From: JANLSO01 sp031362405
Lineage (GTDB): Bacteria; Actinomycetota; Thermoleophilia; Miltoncostaeales; Miltoncostaeaceae
Assembly: GCA_031362405.1 (NCBI GenBank)
Contig: JANLSO010000108.1
Span: forward strand, 1 to 14,110
Direction of reading: 5' to 3'
Length of the DNA stretch: 14,110 nucleotides
The notes under the pieces were generated by a model. That model was not told the origin of the DNA, searched no databases, and saw nothing but the letters and a program-made list of their open reading frames with translations. Positions 1 to 7,141 of this stretch are shown one piece after another (positions within the stretch are counted from its first letter, which is position 1; every line of letters starts with the position of its first letter). Made by a program: the position numbers and the translations under genes.

Positions 1-338
1 CCCAGCTGTTCACGCCCAACGGAGTTGACAGTGAGCCGGTCGGCCCCCGGTGGCAGTCGATCGTCAGCTCTGCCGGCGACCTCGTCGTATTCGATTTTCG
101 GGCGAACCACCGCGCGACCCAGCCCGACAGCGCGCCGCTGACGATTCCCGACGAGCACCAGAAGCTCGCCATCTTCTGGGCTGCCAGCCGCAACACCCGC
201 CATGTCCGCGACTACGGGCGGTACTGCGCCTCCCGTCGGGACTATCCCTGGACGGATGACTTCGTGTGGACACCCGAGGTAAGGGAGCTCGCGCGACGGC
301 ACGATGTTGCGCTGGCCCCCGAACAGGACTTGCGCTAG
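1..338 (+). CDS. C-terminal end of a probable phytanoyl-CoA dioxygenase-like (2-oxoglutarate/Fe(II)) oxygenase, 5' truncated
   Basis: The reading frame is open from base 3 to the TAG at 336-338 and gives 111 residues; the start lies outside the window. The segment GDLVVFDFRANHRATQP, followed by KLAIFWAASRN, resembles the last strands of the double-stranded beta-helix in PhyH-type oxygenases. In that family a late His in a D-x-R-x-x-H context is an iron ligand and a downstream Arg/Lys binds 2-oxoglutarate. That reading fits the His in FRANHRAT and the Arg in AASRN. The HxD half of the iron site would be upstream and cannot be checked. Such oxygenases hydroxylate lipids or natural products, which would suit the tailoring genes nearby, but the link is only positional. 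The gene ends 17 bases before a strong hairpin. The family call is tentative; a different cupin-fold enzyme is possible. Confidence 0.45.
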   Translation, partial: QLFTPNGVDSEPVGPRWQSIVSSAGDLVVFDFRANHRATQPDSAPLTIPDEHQKLAIFWAASRNTRHVRDYGRYCASRRDYPWTDDFVWTPEVRELARRHDVALAPEQDLR

Positions 339-354
339 CGCCGTACCACGACGA

Positions 355-385
355 AGGGAGTGACTTAAGGCTCAGGTCACTCCCT
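355..385. terminator. Bidirectional hairpin terminator between convergent genes
   Basis: Bases 355-364 (AGGGAGTGAC) and 376-385 (GTCACTCCCT) are perfect reverse complements. The stem can extend by a G-U and an A-U pair inward, leaving a loop of about 7 bases (367-373). It lies between the stop of the oxygenase (338) and the stop of the PKD protein (402, opposite strand). No clear T-run follows on either side, which is common in high-GC actinobacterial terminators. Confidence 0.75.
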
Positions 386-401
386 CCGCCGCCACCTCGT
401 G

Positions 402-1898
402 CTACTGAGGAGGAACCGGTGTCGTGGGTGGTGGTTCGACCGCGACGACCGGTGCGGGAAGCACCGTGAGCGGAGCCGTGCGGCGTTGATTGCCGACGCG
501 GGCCACCAGACGGTAGCGGCCGGCCTTCGGAGCGATGAACCGAACCGCGAACTTGCCCGACTTCAGACCGGTGAACGTGCGCACCACCTTGCCGAGGCCT
601 CCGCCGGGTCGCACCGACAGGACGCGGACGGTGATGATGACCCGGCCGCGCACCCTCAGCGCGATCCTCATCTGCTTACCCTCGATGATCGTGCCCACCG
701 GACGCAGCCGGCTAACGAAGCGGGCCGGCACGGGTGCCGCGCCGCCGCCGCCGGCGCCCACCGCGCTTCCACCGCCGGTCGTGCCGCCACCGGTCGTGCC
801 GCCGCCCGTACTGCCACCGCCGGTCACACCTCCACCGCCGGCCGGCGGAGTGACCACCGCCGCCGGAGGCGGGTTGATGACGGTCACGGTCACGTTCGCG
901 GTTCCGGTGTTCCCCGCCTTGTCTTTCACGGTGAGGCTCACGGTCTTCGTGCCGGCCGTGATGTAGGTGCGCGTCGGGCTTGCCCCGCCGCCGGTCCCGC
1001 TCGCTCCAGAACCGAACGACCACGTGAAGGCGGAGGCGTCGATTCCCGAATCGTCCGGGCCGTTGGTGTCGTCCTTGCTGCCCGACGAGCCAAAGGTCAC
1101 GAGCTTTCCGACCTGCACCGACGCGGGAGTCGCGGTCGGCACCGCCGTCGGGTTCTTGCGGTCGAGAAAGATCGAGTCGGTGACGGCCGCCGACGGGTTG
1201 CCATCGACCAACGGGGTAGCCGGCACCGTGACGGCCCCATCTCGGAAGATGGCGCGTACGGGGCGTGCTCCATCGGAATCGGTCAGGGTGAACGCCAGGC
1301 TGGTGGAGATCGGCTTGGGACAGCCGGGCTCGCCAGAAGCCGCGCAGGCGATGTCGCCCGAGGCCCCGTTGGCGACCTGTACCGTCGGGACCCCTGCCGA
1401 GTCGGTTGCCGCAACGAGGCCGAGCGTTACGCCACGGGCGTTCGTGTACGTGGCACCGCCGTTGATCGAAAGCGAACCGCCCGAGGGACCGGTGTTGTCG
1501 AAGGTCGTCGTGACCGGTGCCGATGTGGCGGTCTGCGGAGTCGTGGCTTGTGTCTTGCAGGTACCGGGCGGTGCGATCTGATCACACGGCGTCTCGGTTG
1601 CCGTCGCCGTAATCGACACCGGGCCGCTGAAACCGGTGGCCGGCGTCCACGTGGAGCCGAGTTGAGTTTCCCCCGGAAACGTCTCGGAGACGGCCGGGTT
1701 CGAGGTGATCGCGAGCCCGTAGCTCCTCAGAATGCTCAGCTCTGTGAACGTGGACTGCGTCCACGTGATCGGCACGGACGACCCACGCACGAATGGCGGC
1801 AGCGCGCTAAGTGTGGGGGCAGTCGGGGCGGCGGACGCCGCGCCCACAACGCCCAGGGCCGCGGCGGTGGATAGAGCTACAAGGGTGCTACGACGCAC
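402..1898 (-). CDS. Secreted PKD-domain protein with glycine-rich linker
   Basis: The product has 498 residues. Start: GTG at 1898, with a strong ribosome site GGGAGGA about 6 bases upstream (complement of 1905-1910). Residues 1-23 form a Sec signal peptide: MRRS, a hydrophobic stretch, then a likely AxA cleavage before APTAP. Residues ~30-245 are Ser/Thr/Pro-rich beta-type sequence with paired cysteines. Residues ~249-341 read as a PKD domain (VQVGKLVTFGSSGSKDD, then FTWSFGSG, TRTYITAGTKTVSLTVKD and an alternating Val/Thr strand). Residues ~353-386 are a GGGTT-type repeat linker. Residues ~392-480 form a second beta-rich module ending in APLTVLPAP, followed by a Pro tail. No catalytic motif and no LPxTG or C-terminal membrane anchor is visible. 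PKD modules generally mediate protein or carbohydrate contacts outside the cell, so a surface or secreted binding role is inferred. It appears monocistronic. Confidence 0.85.
   Translation of the reverse strand: MRRSTLVALSTAAALGVVGAASAAPTAPTLSALPPFVRGSSVPITWTQSTFTELSILRSYGLAITSNPAVSETFPGETQLGSTWTPATGFSGPVSITATATETPCDQIAPPGTCKTQATTPQTATSAPVTTTFDNTGPSGGSLSINGGATYTNARGVTLGLVAATDSAGVPTVQVANGASGDIACAASGEPGCPKPISTSLAFTLTDSDGARPVRAIFRDGAVTVPATPLVDGNPSAAVTDSIFLDRKNPTAVPTATPASVQVGKLVTFGSSGSKDDTNGPDDSGIDASAFTWSFGSGASGTGGGASPTRTYITAGTKTVSLTVKDKAGNTGTANVTVTVINPPPAAVVTPPAGGGGVTGGGSTGGGTTGGGTTGGGSAVGAGGGGAAPVPARFVSRLRPVGTIIEGKQMRIALRVRGRVIITVRVLSVRPGGGLGKVVRTFTGLKSGKFAVRFIAPKAGRYRLVARVGNQRRTAPLTVLPAPVVAVEPPPTTPVPPQ
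741..846 (-). repeat. GC-rich short tandem repeat coding for the Gly/Thr/Ser linker
   Basis: Imperfect ~15-base units related to CCGCCGGTCGTGCCG on the plus strand encode GGGST, GGGTT, GGGTT and GGGSA within the PKD protein. The units keep the reading frame, so slippage by whole units would only change linker length. The array joins the PKD domain to the C-terminal beta module. Confidence 0.7.
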
Positions 1899-2055
1899 GA
1901 ACTTCCTCCCGATCGGGTGGGGTCGACCAGGGCACGGGGATCAACCTACCCGCTGAGGGGCGGAAAGGTCCAACGGCCCGGGTCGGTGGGCGGCGCAGAC
2001 CTCAAGTCTGCGGGCCATGCGACCGAGACGAGCCAGGTGATGAGACTTTCCCGAC

Positions 2056-2060
2056 GGGAG
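2056..2060 (+). promoter_or_regulatory. Ribosome binding site that sets the sulfotransferase start
   Basis: GGGAG lies 8 bases before the GTG at 2069. The reading frame stays open upstream to 1811, but that extension is compositionally unlike protein and overlaps the PKD gene and its ribosome site. The GTG is therefore preferred. The 1899-2068 interval holds the 5' regions of both divergent genes; I see no convincing -35/-10 pair in it. Confidence 0.55.
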
Positions 2061-2068
2061 TCGTCAAC

Positions 2069-3283
2069 GTGAGCCCCGCCCTTCGACCCCTCCTTGTCAC
2101 CGGACCTGCGCGGTCGGGTACCACGCTGGTCGCACGAATGCTGTCGGCCAACGGCGACGTCGAGATCGCGTCCGACCCACTCATGCCGTTCGTAAAACTG
2201 GCGCGCAGCGTCTTCTGCCGCGCCTGCCGGCCGTCGATCGACGCGCGTCTGCCGCTGCTCGACGGATACGGCAGCGCAGAGCGTCGTGTCTGGCTGGATG
2301 CCGAGCTCATGGGAGACCTCGGTGCGCCGGTCGCGTCCGAGGAATGGGACGAGATCCGTCCGCGCCTCGGCCCCCGCTGCGAAATCGAGTCGCCTGACCT
2401 CGTCGGCCTGGTCGCGCATTTGGGTGGCCCCACGCTGGCCGCCGGCCTCGGTGACTTTCTGGATGGTGTCGCGCGGATCCGACGATGCCCTGAGGGCTCC
2501 GTGGTCGGCCTGAAGGAGCTGTGGGCCGTCGGGCTCGTCCCCGCCATGCTCCGCCACTGGCCGGGCGCGAAGGCGCTGCTGGTACGACGAGACCCGCGGG
2601 CGGTGCTCGCCTCAAATCTGGCGATGGGCCGACATGACCCTGCCCAGGTCGCCCATCCCCTGTCGGTGCTGCGCCACTGGCGCAAGCAGGAGGCCATCGC
2701 CGCGTGGATGGCATCTCGCGATGAGTTCGCCGCCCGGGTGCTGATAGTCGACTACGAGAAGCTCGTTGAGGCGCCGGCCGAGCAGCTCGCACGCGTCTGC
2801 GCGTTCCTCGAAGTGGCGACCGATGACGGAATGATCGACCCCAAGCGCGTCGTCGATGCCACCGGCAAGCCCTTCGTGGCGAATACCAGCTTCGAAGCGA
2901 AGGAGGCCGGCGTGGCGCCTGAGCTGGCTCAGAGGTGGCGGACGAGCCTCGACGCCCCGCGAATCGCTCTCACCGAACTCGTGTGCGGCGCCGAGATGGC
3001 CGCGGCCGGATATGAAACCTACGGCCCCGACGAGGGTGCGCACGGCGACCCGGGCCTTCTGTCGACCCTGATCGACGACCACTCCCGCGCGTGGAGTTGG
3101 CGCAGCGACCTCGGCGACGCCACGGGCGACCTGGAGTTCGAGCTGACGCGTCGCGAACTCGTCACCGCCGCGCCAGGAGGCCTTACCGCAGAGGTTGAAA
3201 GCCGCCTTTTCCTGTTTCCCGAAGCCCGTCGCGCTCTCACCCAGCCGGTCGGTGACCCGCACATAAGGAGTACCTGTGTCTGA
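2069..3283 (+). CDS. Sulfotransferase family protein (PAPS-dependent)
   Basis: The product has 404 residues. The start is GTG 2069, chosen for its GGGAG ribosome site and because the protein then begins directly with the family's first strand. Residues 8-19, LLVTGPARSGTT, match the 5'-phosphosulfate loop that binds the sulfate donor PAPS. Residues ~170-180, LLVRRDPRAVLAS, match the 3'-phosphate motif (R-D-P-R). VLIVDYEKLVEAPAEQLARVCAFL further on is the usual sulfotransferase C-terminal helix region. The family moves a sulfuryl group from PAPS to a hydroxyl or amino group of a glycan, lipid or small molecule. No signal peptide or membrane segment is seen, so the enzyme should be cytosolic. 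After the core there is an extension of ~90 residues of unclear role. The end overlaps the next gene by 8 bases, implying co-transcription and coupled translation. The acceptor is unknown. Confidence 0.85.
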   Translation: MSPALRPLLVTGPARSGTTLVARMLSANGDVEIASDPLMPFVKLARSVFCRACRPSIDARLPLLDGYGSAERRVWLDAELMGDLGAPVASEEWDEIRPRLGPRCEIESPDLVGLVAHLGGPTLAAGLGDFLDGVARIRRCPEGSVVGLKELWAVGLVPAMLRHWPGAKALLVRRDPRAVLASNLAMGRHDPAQVAHPLSVLRHWRKQEAIAAWMASRDEFAARVLIVDYEKLVEAPAEQLARVCAFLEVATDDGMIDPKRVVDATGKPFVANTSFEAKEAGVAPELAQRWRTSLDAPRIALTELVCGAEMAAAGYETYGPDEGAHGDPGLLSTLIDDHSRAWSWRSDLGDATGDLEFELTRRELVTAAPGGLTAEVESRLFLFPEARRALTQPVGDPHIRSTCV

Positions 3284-4022
3284 ACATGCCGCGTATCTCG
3301 ACTACATCGCCGACGATGCGTTCGCCGAGGGGTACCTGGCCTACCAATCGAAATACGCCGACGAACCCCGCGAGAGCGATCGCTTGCTCATCCAGCTGAT
3401 CGATCGAGCACTGCCGACGCGAGCCGGCGGGACCGTCCTCGACCTCGGCTGCTCGACCGGAAACTTGCTGCGTCACCTGCGTCGCGCGCGGTCCGACCTT
3501 CACCTGACAGGCGGCGAACTGATGCCCTCGCATCTGGAAACCTGTCGCCGAGACCCCGAGCTCGAAGGCGTGAATCTCGCGCGGATCGACGCCCTCGATA
3601 TCGGCCGTCGCGACGCGTTCGACGTCATCGTCATGAACGCCGTCCTCTATCTGTTCGAGCTGCCACAGCTCGAACGTGCCTTGGCGAACGTCGCACGGGC
3701 CCTACGCCCCGGCGGGACGTTCGCGGTGTTCGACCTCTTTCATCCCTTTGGGCAGGAGCTGGCGATCACCGAGACCTCGGCGACGCATCTCGAGGGGCTG
3801 ACCCTTCACTTTCGCCCATACGAGACGATTCGCCGGGCGCTAGATCACGCCGGCTTCGCGGAGACGACGATCACGCCCTTTCGGATTCCCATCGACCTAC
3901 CGCGGCCCGAGGGTGACGACGACATCATCAGCTACACGGTTCCCGCGGCCGATGGAGAACGCCTGCTGTTTCGCGGCGCGCTCTTTCAGCCTTGGTGCCA
4001 CCTCACCGCCCGCCGCGCGTAG
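3276..4022 (+). CDS. SAM-dependent class I methyltransferase
   Basis: The product has 248 residues. The start is GTG 3276, preceded by AAGGAG at 3265-3270 with 5-base spacing, and it lies inside the end of the sulfotransferase gene. Motif I for SAM binding is VLDLGCSTGN (residues ~54-63). A later acidic/post-motif region GGELMPSHLE, the motif DVIVMNAVLYLFELP and the RALRPGGTFAVFDLF loop complete a standard Rossmann methyltransferase fold. The C-terminal third (FRPYETIRRALDHAGF onward) is typical of small-molecule enzymes of the Methyltransf_11/25 type. It pairs with the sulfotransferase, so both may act on one acceptor; that is inference from the overlap. Its stop codon is inside a terminator-like hairpin. 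No substrate can be assigned. Confidence 0.88.
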   Translation: MSEHAAYLDYIADDAFAEGYLAYQSKYADEPRESDRLLIQLIDRALPTRAGGTVLDLGCSTGNLLRHLRRARSDLHLTGGELMPSHLETCRRDPELEGVNLARIDALDIGRRDAFDVIVMNAVLYLFELPQLERALANVARALRPGGTFAVFDLFHPFGQELAITETSATHLEGLTLHFRPYETIRRALDHAGFAETTITPFRIPIDLPRPEGDDDIISYTVPAADGERLLFRGALFQPWCHLTARRA

Positions 4023-4034
4023 TCGCGGCGGGCG
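4007..4034. terminator. Bidirectional hairpin terminator covering a stop codon
   Basis: CGCCCGCCGCG (4007-4017) and CGCGGCGGGCG (4024-4034) are perfect 11-base reverse complements with a 6-base loop. The left arm is coding sequence for the last residues of the methyltransferase, and the loop contains the TAG at 4020-4022. The minus-strand GT gene stops at 4043, so the same hairpin lies 9 bases past its end. One structure probably serves both operons. Confidence 0.7.
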
Positions 4035-4042
4035 TCGAAGGT

Positions 4043-5458
4043 TTAACGACCAGTCAGAGCGTCGATCACGGCCTCGGGGTCGAGGGGGTCGCCGATGAAG
4101 CGAGCCCGCCACCGGGCTACCTGCTCGGAGTCCTGAGAGGCGGCGGTGATGGTTCCCCAGAGGTCACCGTTGTCGACGTCGAACGGGTACCGCAGGAGTT
4201 CCCTATAGAGGTCGAGGTGGTCGGGCGCTCGTGTGCCACTGTTGTCGAACACGATGGCGCTGTCCCAAAGGACGGTGGTCACGCCCCGGGCGATCGCCAG
4301 GTTTCCGAAGGTCGCCCGGTCGGCCACGACGCAGTCGACGGCGTCGATCTGCTCGATCATTCCCGGAGAATCGAAGATGTCGCCACGGATGTACGTAACG
4401 CCAGGCACTTCGTAAAGACCGTTCGCCTCCAGCGCGCCGAGGTACCGCACGGTCAATCTCACCGGGCAGGCCAGCAGCCGCTCGAACACCTCTACGTTGC
4501 GCTTCGGATAGCGCGGATTGTCCAGATACGGCGGATGGGTGGGCGCGAACAGCACGTTATTGACGGGTCCGCAGCGACGCGGCGCCAACTCACAGTAAGG
4601 CCAGCCCACGACGTGCACGGGCAACGGGTAACCGAAGGCTCGGGCGACCTCGGCGTATCCCCCCCCGATGACGAGTGCGCCCGCGAGCCTCGGATAGACC
4701 GGATAGAGGCCATCCCATCCGCTCATGAGAGCGGGATCGGCACCGTGCGGGTAGAGGAACCCGCGTCCACCGTCGTTCACGCACGCGTCGACGAATCGCA
4801 GCCGTCCGTGGAAGGGAACGTCGTGGTCGATAAGCACGGCATCGGCACGGTCCGGGGGGATCGTCAGCCGGTGACCGGCCGTCGCGACCGCCTCGGTGAA
4901 GGGCGCGGCCTTACCCTGGTGATCGCAGACGGCGACATCGAGGGCTGAGACCCCTGGAACTTCGCGACGCGGTGGCCCGCAGACCGTTATCCGAATCACG
5001 GGGTCACCCCAGAACGCTGCCGGATATCGATGCTCGCGGCAGTCGATTCTCGCGGCGCGGAGATCGTCTGCGCCCGGAGGAATCTCGATCAGCTCGGAGC
5101 CGGTCTCGATCTCAACCTCGAGGACGATGACCTGACCTACCACGCCGACCAGGCTGCCGACCTCGCGGGCGAGCCCAGCTTTGTCCCCAGTCGACGAAAA
5201 GCATCCGACGTAGGCCACGCACATTCTCGCCAGCCGAGCCGGGCCAAACGCGCCGGAGAGCTCGGTCGCCGGATCGCTGCCCTCGTCGGCGTCGTCGCGA
5301 ACGGCGCCGCCGGCAAAGGCCGCGTGAGGGCTGAACGTCGGGAACGGGGCGACCACGAGCAGTTCGTCGAGACCCGCCCGACGGCGCGCACCGTCGGCCG
5401 CCGCCAGCGCCAGGTCATGCCAAACCGGCCGGCTCATAGGGCTCGCGTGGGTTGTCAC
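4043..5458 (-). CDS. GT-B-like glycosyltransferase or CDP-glycerol glycerophosphotransferase-like protein with unknown N-terminal region
   Basis: The product has 471 residues. I place the start at GTG 5458, which overlaps the TGA of the upstream methyltransferase by 4 bases (GTGA). ATG 5437 is an alternative without a better ribosome site. Residues from ~205 on look like a GT-B fold: AVLIDHDVPFHGR, a GFLYPHG segment (~234-239), VNNVLFAPTHPPYLDNP (~300-316), and a late CVVADRATFGNLAIARGV block (~376-393). This order resembles TagB/TagF-type glycerophosphotransferases and related GT-B enzymes, where an APT motif and a late D-x-x-S/T-F segment bind the nucleotide donor. The first ~160 residues contain AP-FPTFSPHAAFAGGAV but match nothing I recognise. 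No signal peptide is seen. It is last in the four-gene operon and would supply the sugar or glycerophosphate backbone that the others modify. The family call is tentative. Confidence 0.55.
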   Translation of the reverse strand: MTTHASPMSRPVWHDLALAAADGARRRAGLDELLVVAPFPTFSPHAAFAGGAVRDDADEGSDPATELSGAFGPARLARMCVAYVGCFSSTGDKAGLAREVGSLVGVVGQVIVLEVEIETGSELIEIPPGADDLRAARIDCREHRYPAAFWGDPVIRITVCGPPRREVPGVSALDVAVCDHQGKAAPFTEAVATAGHRLTIPPDRADAVLIDHDVPFHGRLRFVDACVNDGGRGFLYPHGADPALMSGWDGLYPVYPRLAGALVIGGGYAEVARAFGYPLPVHVVGWPYCELAPRRCGPVNNVLFAPTHPPYLDNPRYPKRNVEVFERLLACPVRLTVRYLGALEANGLYEVPGVTYIRGDIFDSPGMIEQIDAVDCVVADRATFGNLAIARGVTTVLWDSAIVFDNSGTRAPDHLDLYRELLRYPFDVDNGDLWGTITAASQDSEQVARWRARFIGDPLDPEAVIDALTGR

Positions 5459-6393
5459 CGCAGCGCCGTCCCGCGTGCAACGAGAATCCAATACGAGGCC
5501 TCGGGGTCACGGCCCGGCATCACCATTCCACCGGAGCCGTCGCGGTGGTCCTGCTTGTAGTGGGTGATCTCCATCGACGAGAAGCGGGCGACCGCTGCTT
5601 CGGAGAGCTGCTGCTCCACCTCGTCGAGGGGCCAGTCGTTCACGTGGTAGGGATTGTGGTGCGAGCCGTGGTAGACCGGGTTCGGAAACGAAATGATCAT
5701 CGCGTCGACCGCGCCCCACGCCGTTCGCAGCGCGGCAGGCGCGTCGGGAAGGTGCTCGACAACCTCGAAGGCCACGGCCACATCGGCCCGGGGCAGCGGG
5801 TTCGTGCACAGGTCATGCCCATAGGTGAGCACGGCGCCACCCGGCCAGCGAGGACGCTCGTGGTGCTCGGGCTCCCAGAGATCGAAACCGCGAACCGAGG
5901 CGGCCGTCCAACCCAGCATCTCGCTGCCGTAGCCGGTGCCGCAGCCGAGGTCGAGCACCTGATGACCGGCGACCAGGTCGAGCACGAACGCGTAGCGCAG
6001 CGCGTGCTCGCGCATCACACCGGCGATTGGCATCCCTGGGAACGCCCGCTCGGGCATCATCGGATCGGGGCCACCGAGCGTCTCGGACGAACGCCAATCG
6101 GCGGTACGTGGCACAGGGCCGGGGCCCTCACGCAGCACGGCAAGGTTGCGGCGGGCGTCCTCGCGTGTTCCGTCGACGGCGAGAACGGTCTCGAAGACCG
6201 CTTCGCCCGCCGCCGCGCCGATGATCTCCGCGCTCATCACGCCGAGATCGTTGAGGATCTCCAGGTCGAGCGATGACGAAACCGCCTCACGGGCCGCGTC
6301 GAGGGCGGCGGCGGTCTCACCTCGCTGCCAGCACTCGATTGCACGCTGGTGAAGGGTTTGCGGCGTCTTGGAGTTGCGCGAATTGGTTGTCAT
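5455..6393 (-). CDS. SAM-dependent methyltransferase with TPR-like N-terminus
   Basis: The product has 312 residues. The start is ATG 6393, with AGAGG a few bases upstream. Longer in-frame starts would run into the preceding gene and add Ser/Arg-rich noise. Residues ~10-90 are helical and repeat-like (LHQRAIECWQRGETAAALDAAREAV, then LEILNDLGV and ARRNLAVL), as in TPR-type modules found on glycan-modifying methyltransferases. Residues 146-156, VLDLGCGTGYG, form SAM motif I; D171 is a likely ribose-binding acidic residue. VAFEVVEHLPDAPAAL (207-222) is the Methyltransf_11/23 signature, followed by a His-rich segment (YHGSHHNPYHVNDW) that may lie in the active site. The gene begins 20 bases after the preceding gene's stop and overlaps the GT gene by 4 bases, so translation of the GT gene is likely coupled to it. 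The acceptor is unknown. Confidence 0.85.
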   Translation of the reverse strand: MTTNSRNSKTPQTLHQRAIECWQRGETAAALDAAREAVSSSLDLEILNDLGVMSAEIIGAAAGEAVFETVLAVDGTREDARRNLAVLREGPGPVPRTADWRSSETLGGPDPMMPERAFPGMPIAGVMREHALRYAFVLDLVAGHQVLDLGCGTGYGSEMLGWTAASVRGFDLWEPEHHERPRWPGGAVLTYGHDLCTNPLPRADVAVAFEVVEHLPDAPAALRTAWGAVDAMIISFPNPVYHGSHHNPYHVNDWPLDEVEQQLSEAAVARFSSMEITHYKQDHRDGSGGMVMPGRDPEASYWILVARGTALR

Positions 6394-6412
6394 GCGGCCT
6401 CTATCGGTTCGG

Positions 6413-7141
6413 TTAGGGAACGGCGACGATCGCCTGGGCGGCGGGGTACTCGAGGACGAAGATGCGGCATTCCGAAAAGCCCGCGACCGCGACGTGTTTC
6501 CATGCATCCGCGCCGTACTCGGTGACGACTGCCCAGTCGCCGGCCGCTTCGTCGGCGTTGCCGTGATAGCTGGGAGGAAGGCCTTCCCGCGTTCTCGTCA
6601 ATCGATCGACGATCATCGGGATGGAGAAGATGCACGCACCCTTCGGGTGCAGCACACGCCGAATCTCCGTGAGGCCTCGAATGGGTTCCGGGACGTGCTC
6701 GAGCGTGTCCGAGTGGAGCACGAGATCGAAATGCCCATCCCCGAAAGGCAGAGCCAGCATGTCGAGGGCCGGATACTCGCCGAGCAGGTGGTAGGGAAGC
6801 TGCTCGAGGTACGGGGTCAGGTTCCCCGCCCGGTTGATCTCGAGCACGCGCAATCGACGCGCGTCCGGCGTCTGAACGAACTCTGCGAAGGTGCCGTCGG
6901 CGCCGAAGAAACGCATTGTCGCCTGCGCGACGGCCATCGTCCGAAGGTTGACCTCGCAGTTTCTGCAGTGAAGGCCCTGTTGGCGCTCCATGTAGGCGAC
7001 TTCATGAGGCGCGATCTCCCACGCGGCGATCAGCTCCGGCCACAGCACCGGATAGGCGATCAGCGCGCCCGAGCCGCAACAGACGCAGCGGTCGATCGAC
7101 GAGCGTTCGTCGATGCCGCGCGAGTTCACCATCACGCTCAT
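6413..7141 (-). CDS. Zinc-ribbon-containing SAM methyltransferase
   Basis: The product has 242 residues. The start is ATG 7141, which overlaps the TGA of the upstream gene (ATGA). The N-terminus has two Cys pairs, C19-x-x-C22 (RCVCCGSG) and C59-x-x-C62 (HCRNCE), spaced as in a zinc ribbon. The methyltransferase core follows: RVLEINRAGNLTPYLEQL is a motif-I region without the usual GxGxG, and LALPFGDGHFDLVLHSDTLEHVP (~130-151) plus RRVLHPKGACIFSIP (161-175) are the clear Methyltransf_11 signature. Enzymes with this layout modify sugars or small molecules, and the zinc ribbon is usually structural. The weak motif I is shared by this subgroup as far as I recall, so I do not read it as damage. 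It is second in the operon, between the TylF-like and TPR-like methyltransferases. Confidence 0.82.
   Translation of the reverse strand: MSVMVNSRGIDERSSIDRCVCCGSGALIAYPVLWPELIAAWEIAPHEVAYMERQQGLHCRNCEVNLRTMAVAQATMRFFGADGTFAEFVQTPDARRLRVLEINRAGNLTPYLEQLPYHLLGEYPALDMLALPFGDGHFDLVLHSDTLEHVPEPIRGLTEIRRVLHPKGACIFSIPMIVDRLTRTREGLPPSYHGNADEAAGDWAVVTEYGADAWKHVAVAGFSECRIFVLEYPAAQAIVAVP

Noticed and set aside
399..1874. A long plus-strand frame (491 codons) opposite the PKD gene
   Set aside because: It is Arg/Gly/Ala-rich with no domain sense, and the minus strand carries a signal peptide, a PKD domain and a strong ribosome site. It is a GC-rich shadow.
3992..4948. A 318-codon plus-strand frame opposite the GT-like gene
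   Set aside because: No recognisable motifs; it lies antisense to a gene with clear GT-B-type blocks and starts inside the methyltransferase end.
4980..5458. PIG-L deacetylase domain at the start of the GT-like protein
   Set aside because: LLVVAPFPTFSPH looked like the deacetylase start, but the HPDD zinc motif is absent.
6394..6507. N-terminal extension of the TPR-like methyltransferase
   Set aside because: The added residues are Ser/Pro/Arg-rich noise inside the neighbouring gene. ATG 6393 has a ribosome site just upstream.
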